Positions 44,289-52,593 of a stretch of DNA of 64,000 nt are shown here, one piece after another. This DNA is from an uncultured Burkholderiales bacterium. Its GTDB lineage: Bacteria; Pseudomonadota; Gammaproteobacteria; Burkholderiales; Burkholderiaceae_C. How positions within the stretch are numbered: the first letter of the stretch is position 1; every line of letters starts with the position of its first letter. A program made the position numbers and the translations under genes. Below the pieces are notes generated by a model, which did no database searches, had not been told where the DNA came from, and saw only the letters and a list, made by a program, of their open reading frames with translations. The stretch is taken from the NCBI GenBank assembly GCA_945952065.1, contig CAMFGY010000020.1, positions 1 to 64,000 on the forward strand, written 5' to 3'.

Positions 44289-45538
44289 TGCAAACCGAGC
44301 TCGCTCCAGAATTCCAAGGCACGACCGATGGGGCGCAGGCCGAGGCCATCCTCAGCCGCTGCGTGCACTGCGGTTTTTGCACCGCCACCTGCCCCACCTA
44401 CCAACTGCTGGGCGATGAGCTGGATGGGCCGCGTGGCCGCATCTATCTGATCAAACAGGTGTTGGAAGGCGCCGCACCCAGCCGCAGCACCCAGCTGCAC
44501 CTGGACCGCTGCCTCAGCTGCCGCAACTGCGAAAGCACCTGCCCCTCGGGCGTGCAGTATGGGCAGTTGCTGGACATCGGCCGGGGCATTGTGGAAGCCA
44601 AGGTCGAGCGCCCGCTGGCCGAGCGCAGCCTGCGCTGGCTGCTCAAAGAGGGCCTGACCTCCCCCGCCTTCAAGCCCGCCATGAAGCTGGGGCAGGCGCT
44701 GCGCCCGCTGCTGCCCACCAAGCTCAAAGACAAGGTGCCCGCCGCCACGCCCGCGCACGCCCACGACTGGCCCACCCGCAGCCACCCACGCAAAGTGGGC
44801 CTGCTCTTGGGTTGTGTGCAACCCAGCATGGCGCCCAATATCAACAGCGCCACCGCCCGGGTGCTGGATGCCGCCGGCATTCAAACCCTGGTGGCCGATG
44901 GTGCGGGCTGCTGCGGCGCCATCCGCAGCCATATGAATGACCACGCCGGCGGGCTGGCCGATATGCGCCGCAATATCGACGCTTGGTGGCCGCTGGTCGA
45001 GGGCTTGACCGCAGCCGGCAAGATCGAAGCCTTGGTGATGAACGCCTCAGGTTGCGGCGTGACCGTGAAGGACTATGGCCGTCTGCTGGCGGGCGACCCC
45101 GATTACGCCGCCAAAGCCGAGCGCATCAGCGCCCTCACCCGCGACCTGAGCGAGTTGCTGCCCGACTTGGTGGCGCCACTCCAAGCCAAGCTGCAGGGCA
45201 AGCCGCGCGCCAAATTGGCCTACCACCCGCCCTGCACCTTGCAGCATGGGCAACAATTGCGCGGCGGCGTGGAGGCCGGCCTGCGCGAACTGGGCTTTGA
45301 GATTCATCTGGCCAGTTGCGACAGCCATTTGTGCTGCGGCTCGGCGGGCACTTACTCGGTTTTGCAGCCGCAGCTCTCGCAGCAATTGCGTGATCGCAAG
45401 CTGGCCGCCCTGGCGCCGGTGCATGCCGAGGCCATTGTCTCGGCCAATATCGGCTGCATCCAGCATCTGCAAAGTGGCACTGCCACCCCGGTGCGCCATT
45501 GGATTGAGCTGCTGGATGAGGCCTTGCGCCCCGCCTGA
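44288..45538 (+). CDS. glcF: Glycolate oxidase iron-sulfur subunit GlcF
   Basis: 416 aa from ATG 44288. Two ferredoxin-type 4Fe-4S motifs lie near the N-terminus: CVHCGFCTATCP (~25-36) and CLSCRNCESTCP (~77-88). Two Cys-rich CCG repeats follow: GCVQPSMAP...GAGCCGAIRSH and LASCDSHLCCGSAGTYS. It takes electrons from GlcD/GlcE toward the quinone pool. It is the last gene of the unit; a candidate sRNA and terminator follow. Confidence 0.95.
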   Translation: MQTELAPEFQGTTDGAQAEAILSRCVHCGFCTATCPTYQLLGDELDGPRGRIYLIKQVLEGAAPSRSTQLHLDRCLSCRNCESTCPSGVQYGQLLDIGRGIVEAKVERPLAERSLRWLLKEGLTSPAFKPAMKLGQALRPLLPTKLKDKVPAATPAHAHDWPTRSHPRKVGLLLGCVQPSMAPNINSATARVLDAAGIQTLVADGAGCCGAIRSHMNDHAGGLADMRRNIDAWWPLVEGLTAAGKIEALVMNASGCGVTVKDYGRLLAGDPDYAAKAERISALTRDLSELLPDLVAPLQAKLQGKPRAKLAYHPPCTLQHGQQLRGGVEAGLRELGFEIHLASCDSHLCCGSAGTYSVLQPQLSQQLRDRKLAALAPVHAEAIVSANIGCIQHLQSGTATPVRHWIELLDEALRPA

Positions 45539-45659
45539 GGCGGCAGCGCCGAGGCGCGGCGGCTGAATGAGCAGCTGAAGACCAGATCCGTTCGCATAGC
45601 GCGCAAACAAGGGCAAACACCAAGACCACTTGGACTCCGCCTTCTGACAATAGCCCGCA

Positions 45660-45773
45660 TAAACGATGGAGGGGAGGGTCGAGGTGACCCTCAAGCCAGC
45701 CAACTCGGCCCCGCCGAGTCAGCCAGCCAAGCAAAAGGCCGGATCGCTCTCACGAGCCATCCGGCCTTTTTTT
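45660..45773 (+). ncRNA. Candidate small RNA between glcF and pssA
   Basis: A TGACAATA box (45645-45652) could be a -10 promoter, giving a start near 45660. Three perfect stems follow: 45674-45692 (GAGGGTC/GACCCTC), 45703-45719 (ACTCGGC/GCCGAGT) and the 12-bp terminator stem 45733-45770 with seven Ts. The same 10-mer AGCCAGCCAA stands on both sides of the central hairpin (45694-45703 and 45721-45730), presumably single-stranded. I do not recognise an RNA family. It could also be only the structured end of the glcF message. Confidence 0.5.
45733..45773 (+). terminator. Strong, probably bidirectional terminator
   Basis: AAAAGGCCGGAT, 14-base loop, ATCCGGCCTTTT and three more Ts. On the other strand the stem is followed by TTTTGC, so it may also end pssA, whose stop is 28 bases away. 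Confidence 0.9.
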
Positions 45774-45800
45774 ATCGAGGCGATGGGAACGCGACCAAGC

Positions 45801-46418
45801 TCAAGGCTTGGGAATGCGAATCCGGCTGATCATCAAGGAGCCCGAGACGGCGAACAAAAGCACCAAGGGGTGCAGATAAAAGCCCGCCAGCTCGATCTTG
45901 CCGAACCACAGTTGATCGCCCAGCGCCCCTTGCGCGGCGGCGACCCACAGGGCCAGCACCAGCACCAGCGAGGTCGGGATCGGTGTGCCTTCGAAGTACT
46001 TGACCTTGTCGCCGCCTTCGCTGAGCGCTTCGGCAGTGACATTGAAACGCGCCAAGCGCGACACCCCACAGGCGACAAAAAACACCAGAATCACCCGGTC
46101 ATACAAGCCCTGCATGCCACAGCCATAGGCGATGGCCGCGGGCGCCACACCGAAAGAGATGACGTCGGCCAGCGAGTCCAGCTCGCGCCCCATGATGGAC
46201 GACTGCTGGCGCCAGCGCGCCACACTGCCGTCCAGCACGTCAAATACAAAGGCCAGCGGGATCAAGGCGCAGGCGTAGTAGATGTGCTTCACATCGCCGC
46301 TCTGCAAAAAGCTCATCACCGCGAACAAGGCCCCCATGCCGGCAAAGGCATTGGCCAGGGTGAACCAATCCGCGAGATGGAACTCGCGAATCATTGAAAA
46401 AGGTTTGGGTCGGGTCAT
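45801..46418 (-). CDS. pssA: CDP-diacylglycerol-serine O-phosphatidyltransferase
   Basis: 205 aa from ATG 46418 (MTRPKPFSMIREFHLADWFTLANAFAG). It carries the CDP-alcohol phosphatidyltransferase motif DGSVARWRQQSSIMGRELDSLAD (DG-x2-AR-x8-G-x3-D-x3-D). About six membrane helices. It makes phosphatidylserine, the precursor of phosphatidylethanolamine, in the inner membrane. This is the membrane-integral type, not the soluble E. coli type. The nucleotidyltransferase operon ends 44 bases upstream on the same strand. Confidence 0.92.
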   Translation of the reverse strand: MTRPKPFSMIREFHLADWFTLANAFAGMGALFAVMSFLQSGDVKHIYYACALIPLAFVFDVLDGSVARWRQQSSIMGRELDSLADVISFGVAPAAIAYGCGMQGLYDRVILVFFVACGVSRLARFNVTAEALSEGGDKVKYFEGTPIPTSLVLVLALWVAAAQGALGDQLWFGKIELAGFYLHPLVLLFAVSGSLMISRIRIPKP

Positions 46419-46462
46419 GGGCAGAAGAATACCCGAGGGCGCACGAAGTCTCCCCCTCAAGC

Positions 46463-47599
46463 TCAGGCCTGAGGTTTTGCGCGCTCCGGGGCCATGCGCT
46501 TGAAAGCCTTGATGCTCAAGTGCTTGATCAGCATCAGCGGCGGCATCCGCAAGCCATGCGCACGCAAATACAACAGGGCCTGCGCCAAGCCGGTCCCCGG
46601 CAGCGCCGCGCTCGGATGCGGGGTGCGCAGACCCCGCCGCCACAGGCACTGCATCAAGGTCGAGAGCGGCTCCCGCGGCGCAAACTTCCGCCGCCACTCG
46701 GGCAAGGCCGCATCCAGGCCCACAGGGACAGGCGTTGCAAAAAATTCTTGGCAGGCCCACAAACCGTAATGCAGCGGGCGCTCGAGGTGCAAAAGTTCAG
46801 CGCGCCGCAACAGGGCCGGGCCGAAATCCGCTTGTGCGCCGAAGTGCCGCAACAACAGGTCCAGATCCGACAGGTCCCGCAAACCATGGCTCAGGTCATC
46901 GTTGTAGAACAGATGCGTCATGCTGTGCAGCACCATATCGGCCGGCGCCAGCACATGCAGCCGATCATGGCCCGCAACCGGGCGCGCATCGGCCAGCAGC
47001 AGCGCTGCATCAGGCGGCCGCCTCGTCGTCATCGGCAAGATGTTGTGGTGCACGTCAAGCACGGTCTGGCGCTGCACATGCTCCATGGGCGGCAGCTCGT
47101 GCATCCATTCCCGGTAGTAACGCTGGTCATAGGCATCATGGTGGCCGCCCATCCAGCCATGCAGCATCAACTGCCCCTCCACCACGGGCAAGGGCCCTCG
47201 CGGCACCAGGATGTCGGTGTCTGAAAACAAGCGCCCGCGCGCCGCCGGCAAACCGGCCATCACATAGGCTGCGCCTTTGAGCAAGACCACCGGAATGTTC
47301 AGCTCCCGCAAAGCCTGTTCGATCAATCCTGCCTCCCGCCGCACCTCACGGTGCTGCGCCTCGGACAAGGTCAACGCGGCTTGCAGATGCCGGCGCGGTG
47401 CCGGCGCCACGGCGTCCAATTCCCCCCGCGCTGAAAGCAAGTACGCCAGGCGTGCGAGCACATCGGCGCGCTGGGCTTGGCGGATCAGCAAATCCCAGCG
47501 CTCAAGCGACAGAGGCAGCAATTGCTCCGGATGGCGCAGCGCCCAACAGGCCAGATCATCGCCCTGGGACCAGGTTTCAGCGACGGGTTGCGGGTTCAT
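46463..47599 (-). CDS. Nucleotidyltransferase-family protein of the HprK-rel-A cassette
   Basis: 378 aa. It fits the uncharacterised nucleotidyltransferase family (NTP_transf_5-like): IPVVLLKGAAYVMAGLPAARGRLFSDTDILVPRGPLPVVEGQL has the R..SDTDILV core with the Asp pair expected to bind metal, and a downstream YRxWMHELPPM...VLDVHHNILP and DMVLHSMTHLFYNDDL segment. Its start overlaps the HprK-related gene by four bases. In other proteobacteria such a gene accompanies an HprK-related kinase and a PqqD-like protein; the reaction is not known. It may transfer a nucleotide to a protein or small molecule. Confidence 0.82.
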   Translation of the reverse strand: MNPQPVAETWSQGDDLACWALRHPEQLLPLSLERWDLLIRQAQRADVLARLAYLLSARGELDAVAPAPRRHLQAALTLSEAQHREVRREAGLIEQALRELNIPVVLLKGAAYVMAGLPAARGRLFSDTDILVPRGPLPVVEGQLMLHGWMGGHHDAYDQRYYREWMHELPPMEHVQRQTVLDVHHNILPMTTRRPPDAALLLADARPVAGHDRLHVLAPADMVLHSMTHLFYNDDLSHGLRDLSDLDLLLRHFGAQADFGPALLRRAELLHLERPLHYGLWACQEFFATPVPVGLDAALPEWRRKFAPREPLSTLMQCLWRRGLRTPHPSAALPGTGLAQALLYLRAHGLRMPPLMLIKHLSIKAFKRMAPERAKPQA

Positions 47600-48537
47600 G
47601 CAGGCTCCTGCTGACGCAGCCCCGGATGCAAGGCCAACTGCTCAAAGCAAGTTACCGCTTCATCCAAATTGCTGTAACTGAATTCAAAACAAGCGCTGTC
47701 CGACACCAGGGCCGAGAGGCGCTCAAAGCCAGCACGCTGTTGGACGTTGTAATTGAAGGCGTTGTCGATCAAACGCATCAAACAACGGCTTTTGGGCAGC
47801 GCTTGCAACTGGGTAGCGGCCCCAGCCTGGTAGCGAGGAAACACCACCCAACCGGGCCATGCCAGCTCGTCCGCACGCGCCAGCGCATCGGATGGCGCGG
47901 GGAAATGCCCCACCACGCCCTTGGCCGTGTCTTTCACGATCGACCCAAACTGAACCGCCTCACCGGCAAAACCACGGATCACCTCAATCGAAGCGTTCTT
48001 CAGGCTCACCGGCCGAGGCAAGGGCTGAATCGCACCGCTTTGCATATCGATCAGGGTCAGCTCGTCCGACAGCAAGCGCCAGCCTCGGAACACAAGCGCC
48101 GCGCACAACGTGCTCTTGCCGGACCCCGAAGGCGCGGGCAAGACCAAGGCCCGCCCATGCCGCTCAAGCACGGCCGCATGCAGAATCAAATACTGGTGAC
48201 AAGCCCCCGAGACACACCAATTCATGCCCCATTCCAGCATGGGCAAGCCTTGATCACCGGGCAAGGGTGCAAAAGTGTCCTGCCCATCGATCAAGAAGGA
48301 AATCTGCGGTTTGAGCAGGGCGCGCAAACCGCCCACGGGCCTCACCTCGACGTGGAAGTCCGCGAAGGCGGCCTCTTCTTGCAAAGGGTACTGGGCATAC
48401 AAATGGCGCAGACCCCGTGCCACCGCAGGCAAGCGCGAGCGGATACAAAAAACCAGCGGCCCCGTGCGCAAACGCAAGCCTGCACCACAGAGCTGCTCGC
48501 GCAATTGCGCATCACTCAAATCCGCCAGTCTCAGCAT
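47596..48537 (-). CDS. HprK-related kinase A
   Basis: 313 aa. A P-loop LVLPAPSGSGKSTLCAALVFRGW (~135) is followed by LLSDELTLIDMQSG, the arrangement of HPr kinase/phosphorylase. The protein lacks the N-terminal HprK domain of true HprK and has instead ~120 residues of its own. No HPr (ptsH) gene is in the window. It corresponds in my reading to the HprK-related kinase A family that occurs with PqqD-like proteins. HprK homologues in lasso-peptide clusters phosphorylate a Ser of the peptide, so a peptide or protein kinase role is plausible here. It overlaps both neighbours (7 and 4 bases). Confidence 0.85.
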   Translation of the reverse strand: MLRLADLSDAQLREQLCGAGLRLRTGPLVFCIRSRLPAVARGLRHLYAQYPLQEEAAFADFHVEVRPVGGLRALLKPQISFLIDGQDTFAPLPGDQGLPMLEWGMNWCVSGACHQYLILHAAVLERHGRALVLPAPSGSGKSTLCAALVFRGWRLLSDELTLIDMQSGAIQPLPRPVSLKNASIEVIRGFAGEAVQFGSIVKDTAKGVVGHFPAPSDALARADELAWPGWVVFPRYQAGAATQLQALPKSRCLMRLIDNAFNYNVQQRAGFERLSALVSDSACFEFSYSNLDEAVTCFEQLALHPGLRQQEPA

Positions 48538-48851
48538 GCGTGTTCGGCGATCACGCCCAAAGACAGCAATTGATGAATCAAGGACTGCGCCTGAGCTTCG
48601 CGGATTTGCTGTTCTTGCTGCACCGCTTGCGGGCTGCTCGCTTCAACTTCCGGTAAGCCCTGGACAAGCGCCTGAATCAGAGCCTGCGCTTCCAAAGCCT
48701 GTCCAGCCTCAGCCAGGGACTCCAGCACCAACACACCGGCTTCGCTCAGAAGATGGGTTTCGAAGCGGCTCAAGACATAGACGACGCCTTCGTCTTCCTC
48801 GCCCCAATGCCGCCACTGCACGCCGGGCGCCAAGCCATAGCGCTTGCTCAT
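48531..48851 (-). CDS. PqqD-like peptide chaperone of the HprK-rel-A cassette
   Basis: 106 aa from ATG 48851 (MSKRYGLAPGVQWRHWGEEDEGVVYVLSRFETHLLSEAGVLVLESLAEAG). The beta-hairpin plus winged-helix layout fits PqqD-type proteins, which present peptides to modifying enzymes in RiPP pathways. The central VYVLSRFETHLLSEAGVLVLESL and the C-terminal helix QSLIHQLLSLGVIAEHAC correspond to the two ends of the domain. It starts 46 bases after the stop of the exported-protein gene and overlaps the kinase gene by seven bases. Confidence 0.8.
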   Translation of the reverse strand: MSKRYGLAPGVQWRHWGEEDEGVVYVLSRFETHLLSEAGVLVLESLAEAGQALEAQALIQALVQGLPEVEASSPQAVQQEQQIREAQAQSLIHQLLSLGVIAEHAC

Positions 48852-48897
48852 CAAGCAAAAAGTCGCTCGAAACGGCGTGTCCCGAATGGGTTCAATC

Positions 48898-49518
48898 TCA
48901 GGCAGACATCAGGGTTTGCAGCCACACCAGCGTCTTGTCCTCATTCCAGTTGAGGGACGCCGCCGGGTACACGACCGCATTGGCAGGCTTGGTGCCGCCA
49001 CGAATGGTGGACCAAATCGACTGCGCTTGGATGGCTGTCACCGGCCAACCGGCCACACCCTTGACGGAATTGGCATAGGCCGCCGCGCAGTAGCGCGAGA
49101 ACTGGCTGGAGGCCCCAGAGTTCAAGACATTGCGCATCGTGGCCGAGGTGGACATGCCTGTCGCCGCGCTGCCAAACACCGAGATAAAAGTGGCGTCGCC
49201 CAGAGAGTTGGTGGTACCGGGCACCTTGGGCCAACTGGCGGAACCCAAACCAGCCCAATAGCTCGGGCCATTGCTGCTGCACGCCAAAGCCCCCGGGTGG
49301 CGGCTGTTGAACGTGGACACCGAAATGAAACCCGAGGGATTCACACACACATTGGCTGCATGCACCGGACGACTTGCCACCGACAGCACCACCGGCGCAG
49401 CCGCCAAGCCGCCCTTGAGCAAGCGACGGCGCGCCGCCTGACGCAGGGACGCGTCCGAACCAGCGGGGACAGCTGCCGCCTCGTTGGAGTTCAGATCTTG
49501 TTGATTCTGGCTAGTCAT
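48898..49518 (-). CDS. Exported protein with Tat-like signal, first gene of the HprK-rel-A operon
   Basis: 206 aa from ATG 49518; the longer open frame to 49695 has no ribosome site and hides the signal. Residues ~1-55: a polar N-region, RRRLLKGGLAAAPVVLSVASRPVHA, which is a Tat-type signal (RR then hydrophobic, AxA cleavage). The mature ~150 residues are Ser/Ala/Asn/Trp-rich (VNPSGFISVSTFNSRHPGALACSSN, SATMRNVLNSGASSQFSRYCAAAYAN, SIWSTIRGG) with three Cys, and end LVWLQTLMSA. No family is recognised. Being first in the operon, it is the natural candidate for the cassette's substrate; the Ser second from the C-terminus recalls HprK-type peptide kinases. Confidence 0.7.
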   Translation of the reverse strand: MTSQNQQDLNSNEAAAVPAGSDASLRQAARRRLLKGGLAAAPVVLSVASRPVHAANVCVNPSGFISVSTFNSRHPGALACSSNGPSYWAGLGSASWPKVPGTTNSLGDATFISVFGSAATGMSTSATMRNVLNSGASSQFSRYCAAAYANSVKGVAGWPVTAIQAQSIWSTIRGGTKPANAVVYPAASLNWNEDKTLVWLQTLMSA

Positions 49519-49839
49519 GACATCCGCCCTTACAGCATTATTGATGAGCCGCAACTCAGGAACATTCCAGGGACGGCACAGCGTGAGTTGGCCGGAGTAT
49601 TCCACAGTTACCCTTCGGCCCGCATGCGCCAGCCCCCCCTTGAACAGGTGGAAACCGCCGCAAATCGGGATTTTTCCCGCGGCAGCGCCCGGCAATGGCA
49701 GCGACTCATGCCCCAGAACCCAGCGCGCTCACAGATTGTCGCCAGGATCAATGTCAGTTCAGGCCATGCTCGCTTGGGCTGAATGAGCCATAACAGGCCA
49801 CAATCCAGGGGTCCAGGCCTTTTCCTCTGCTCCTTGCTC
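49519..49839. other. Divergent intergenic region
   Basis: The 321 bases between the cassette (minus) and the binding-protein gene (plus) must hold both promoters. An AT-rich patch with ATTATTGATGA lies at 49538-49549 and CACAATCC, a likely -10 region for the plus-strand gene, at 49798-49805. A small hairpin CGGGA-TTTT-TCCCG sits near 49665-49680. Nothing else stands out. Confidence 0.35.
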
Positions 49840-50613
49840 ATGATCCAGCGCCGCCAACTGCTGATTGCCTCTGCGCTCCCGTTCGCCGGTGGCTTGGCGC
49901 CCGCTCCCCTGCGCGCTGCTGAGCCCGTCTCGGTCTTGTTGGAGCCAGTTCCGCCCTTTTCTTATGCAGACGCCGAAGGGCGCACGCGCGGCTATGCCGT
50001 TGAGTTGATGGAAGAACTGCTGCGCCGCAGCGGCCTGGACTATCAGATCGAGTTCAATTCCTGGGCCCGCATCTACCAAAGAGCGCTGACTCAACCACGC
50101 ACATTGGTGGTCAGCATCGCGCGCTTGCCCGAACGTGAGGCCTTGTTCCACTGGTTCGGCCCCACTGCGGCAAGGCGGGTGTATCTGTACCGGCTCAAAT
50201 CACGCCCCGAGATCACGGTGCCCAAGCTCGAAGCCGCCAAGGCCTACACCACCGCCGTGGTGCGCGAAGACGCTGCTGAACGCGAGTTGCTGGCGCGCGG
50301 CTTTGTCTTGGGTCAACACCTGGATCGCAGCCCCGACCATGCCGCCATGTTGCGCAAGCTGTTCATGCAGCGCAATGAGTTGATCGCCGCGAACAGCACC
50401 GTCGCTGCCGCCATGATGGAGCGATTTGGCTACGACTTCCAGCAAATCGAGCCGGTCTACAAGCTGTCGGAAGTCAGCCTCTATATGGGGCTGCGTCGAC
50501 TGGACGGCAATCAAGCCCTGGCCGCTCAGTTGCAGCGCCACTGGGAGGCGATGCGCCGCGACGGCACAGTCAACACCATCGCCTCCCGCTACCCGCAGGT
50601 GCAGGTGGACTGA
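49840..50613 (+). CDS. Periplasmic substrate-binding protein, SBP_bac_3-like (copy 1)
   Basis: 257 aa from ATG 49840 (MIQRRQLLIASALPFAGGLAPAPLRA), a signal peptide of ~26 residues with RR. The mature protein has the amino-acid-binding-protein type fold: LLEPVPPFSYADAEGRTRGYAVELMEELLRRSG, YQIEFNSWARIYQRAL, VVSIARLPEREALFHWFGP. No transporter permease is nearby. It is paralogous to the gene at 53308 (shared VLLE.LPP.S..D, GYA.EL, SWARI.QRA, RLPERE, LYRLKSRPEI, SERELL-like and DHA..LR.LF). Such orphan proteins may serve sensing rather than import. Confidence 0.85.
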   Translation: MIQRRQLLIASALPFAGGLAPAPLRAAEPVSVLLEPVPPFSYADAEGRTRGYAVELMEELLRRSGLDYQIEFNSWARIYQRALTQPRTLVVSIARLPEREALFHWFGPTAARRVYLYRLKSRPEITVPKLEAAKAYTTAVVREDAAERELLARGFVLGQHLDRSPDHAAMLRKLFMQRNELIAANSTVAAAMMERFGYDFQQIEPVYKLSEVSLYMGLRRLDGNQALAAQLQRHWEAMRRDGTVNTIASRYPQVQVD

Positions 50614-50668
50614 GCGAGCCCGTAAAGCACGAGCGCGCCCACAAAGGCCCGCGCCCTCAGTCCCTCAA

Positions 50669-51562
50669 TCAAACCGCCCCGCCCTTGAAGGTGTCGCAAG
50701 CCTTCAGGTCGCCTGCCTCCAGGCCGCGTTTGAACCATCTCACCCGCTGCTCGCTGCTGCCGTGGGTGAAGCTCTCGGGCACCACCGTGCCGCGTGAACG
50801 GCGCTGCAAGGTGTCGTCCCCAATTTGCGCGGCGGCGTTCAAGCCTTCTTCGATATCGCCTTTGTCCAGCCAGCCCTTGCTCTGCTGTGAGCGATTCGCC
50901 CACACGCCAGCGTAGCAATCGGCCTGCAATTCCAGGCGCACGCTCAGCGCGTTGTACTCCCGCTCAGAAACACGCTGACGGGCCGCGTCCATTTTGGCCG
51001 TGGTGCCTTGCAGATTTTGCAAATGGTGGCCCACCTCATGGGCAATCACATAGGCCTGGGCGAAGTCGCCGGGCGCGCCGAGTTGCTTGCGCAAGGTTTC
51101 AAAGAACACCAAATCGATATACACCTTGCGGTCGGCCGGGCAGTAAAACGGCCCCATGGCCGACTCCCCCAGGCCGCATCCGGTGCTGCTGCGCCCCCCA
51201 AACAAAACCAAGGTCGGCGCCGGATAGCGCTGTTGGCTGGCCGCGAAATAGCTGCTCCAGACGTCTTCGGTGTCCGCCAGCACCACGCTGGCAAACTTCC
51301 CTTCCGCGTCTTGCGGCTTGGCATGGGGCTGCGCATGCTGCGCCGCAGGAGCGGGCACCCCGGCGCCACCGCCGCCACTCAAGAGCCCCAACACCGTGAT
51401 GGGATTGATGCCCAAGGCCCAGGACGCCAACAAGGCAATCACAATACCGCCCAGGCTCAGCCCGCGCCCGCCGCCGATTCGCAGGCCACCACCGCCGCCA
51501 CCGCCGGGCTCACCGCGTCGATCTTCAACGTTATCGCTCTGCCTTTGGTCTTCCCATTTCAT
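50669..51562 (-). CDS. Neutral zinc metallopeptidase (YpfJ family)
   Basis: 297 aa, with AGGGGAG before the ATG. A polar N-terminus (MKWEDQRQSDNVEDRRGEPGGGGGG) with a Gly run, a membrane segment (~34-52) and a zincin domain: IAHEVGHHLQ (HExxH, ~170), SVRLELQADCYAGVWAN with the third zinc ligand Glu, and RSRGTVVPESFTHGSSEQRVRWF. The order MKWEDQRQSDNVEDRRG... matches the KPN_02809-type family. The physiological substrate is unknown. Confidence 0.93.
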   Translation of the reverse strand: MKWEDQRQSDNVEDRRGEPGGGGGGGLRIGGGRGLSLGGIVIALLASWALGINPITVLGLLSGGGGAGVPAPAAQHAQPHAKPQDAEGKFASVVLADTEDVWSSYFAASQQRYPAPTLVLFGGRSSTGCGLGESAMGPFYCPADRKVYIDLVFFETLRKQLGAPGDFAQAYVIAHEVGHHLQNLQGTTAKMDAARQRVSEREYNALSVRLELQADCYAGVWANRSQQSKGWLDKGDIEEGLNAAAQIGDDTLQRRSRGTVVPESFTHGSSEQRVRWFKRGLEAGDLKACDTFKGGAV

Positions 51563-51672
51563 GATCAGCTCCCCTGCTGGATGTCATCCACGCATGGTAT
51601 CGGCTTCACCAACAGGCTTCCCCTCAAGCCAGCGAATCCAGCAAAATCGCAGCATGCCCTGGAGTCCTTCTT

Positions 51673-52593
51673 ATGCCTGAAGCCGAATTACCGCTCACGC
51701 AGGGCATGGCCGAGATCATGCTGCGCCTGCATGAAGACAGCCCCCTGCTGGTGGCGCTGTTTGACGCGCAAGACCGCCTGCGCCACGCCAACCCGGCCTG
51801 GCGCCAAGCCTATTTCATCGCCCCAGGTGCGCAGCCAAGCTGGGCCGACATCATGCGCGACAACCATGCCCAGCGGCATGGGGCTGTGATTGAAACCGAC
51901 GATATCGAGGCCTGGATCGCCAGCATCAGCGCGCGCCGAGGCAAGCAAGCGTTTCGCGCCTTCGAGGCCGACCTCTGCGACGGCCGCTGGATTTGGATGA
52001 CCGAGACCGCGCAAGCGCAAGGCTGGATGCTGTGCATTGGCAGTGAAATCACCGGCCTGCGCCAAGACAGCCGTGCCCTGCGCATGGCCCACACCAAGGC
52101 CTTGGCCGCCGCGCAGACCGACGCCCTCACCGGCCTGAGCAATCGCGCCCATGGCCTGCAATTGCTGCAAGCCGCGCTGGAACAAAGCGAGCTTTGGCCG
52201 ATCTGCATTGCCGCCCTGGACCTTGATCATTTCAAGCAAATCAATGACCAACTCGGCCATGCTGCGGGCGACCGGGTGATCCGCGACTTTGCCAGCCACA
52301 TGCAAGCGGGCAGCCGACGCGAAGATGGCTGCGCCCGCATCGGCGGCGAAGAGTTTTTGCTGATCTTGCCGGCGGCCGCGCTGCCGCAGGCGCAAGCCAT
52401 CGTCGAGCGCCTGCTGAACCGCGTGCGCCAATCACGCCCTTTGCCAGATCACCCCGAGCGCGGCTACACCTGCTCCATTGGCGTGGCCCAGGCAATTTGG
52501 AATGAGGGCGCCGAGGCGCTGCTGGCGCGAGCGGACCGGGCGCTTTACCAAGCCAAGGCCGAGGGCCGCAACCGCATCACAAGCGCCGCTTAG
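51673..52593 (+). CDS. Diguanylate cyclase (PAS-GGDEF)
   Basis: 306 aa; GGAG lies nine bases before the ATG. Residues ~18-130 form a PAS sensor (LVALFDAQDRLRHANPAWRQAYF). The GGDEF domain (~145-304) shows DALTGLSNRAHGLQLL, ALDLDHFKQINDQLGHAAGDRVI, RIGGEEFLLILP (active GGEEF) and RADRALYQAKAEGRNRI. RxxD (RRED) sits five residues before GGEEF, so the product-inhibition site is present. It should make c-di-GMP in the cytoplasm; no membrane segment is seen. The last four bases overlap the hemolysin III gene tail to tail. Confidence 0.95.
   Translation: MPEAELPLTQGMAEIMLRLHEDSPLLVALFDAQDRLRHANPAWRQAYFIAPGAQPSWADIMRDNHAQRHGAVIETDDIEAWIASISARRGKQAFRAFEADLCDGRWIWMTETAQAQGWMLCIGSEITGLRQDSRALRMAHTKALAAAQTDALTGLSNRAHGLQLLQAALEQSELWPICIAALDLDHFKQINDQLGHAAGDRVIRDFASHMQAGSRREDGCARIGGEEFLLILPAAALPQAQAIVERLLNRVRQSRPLPDHPERGYTCSIGVAQAIWNEGAEALLARADRALYQAKAEGRNRITSAA

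Noticed and set aside
45666-46397. A plus-strand reading frame starting inside the candidate sRNA
   Set aside because: It passes through a strong terminator and then runs antisense to pssA.
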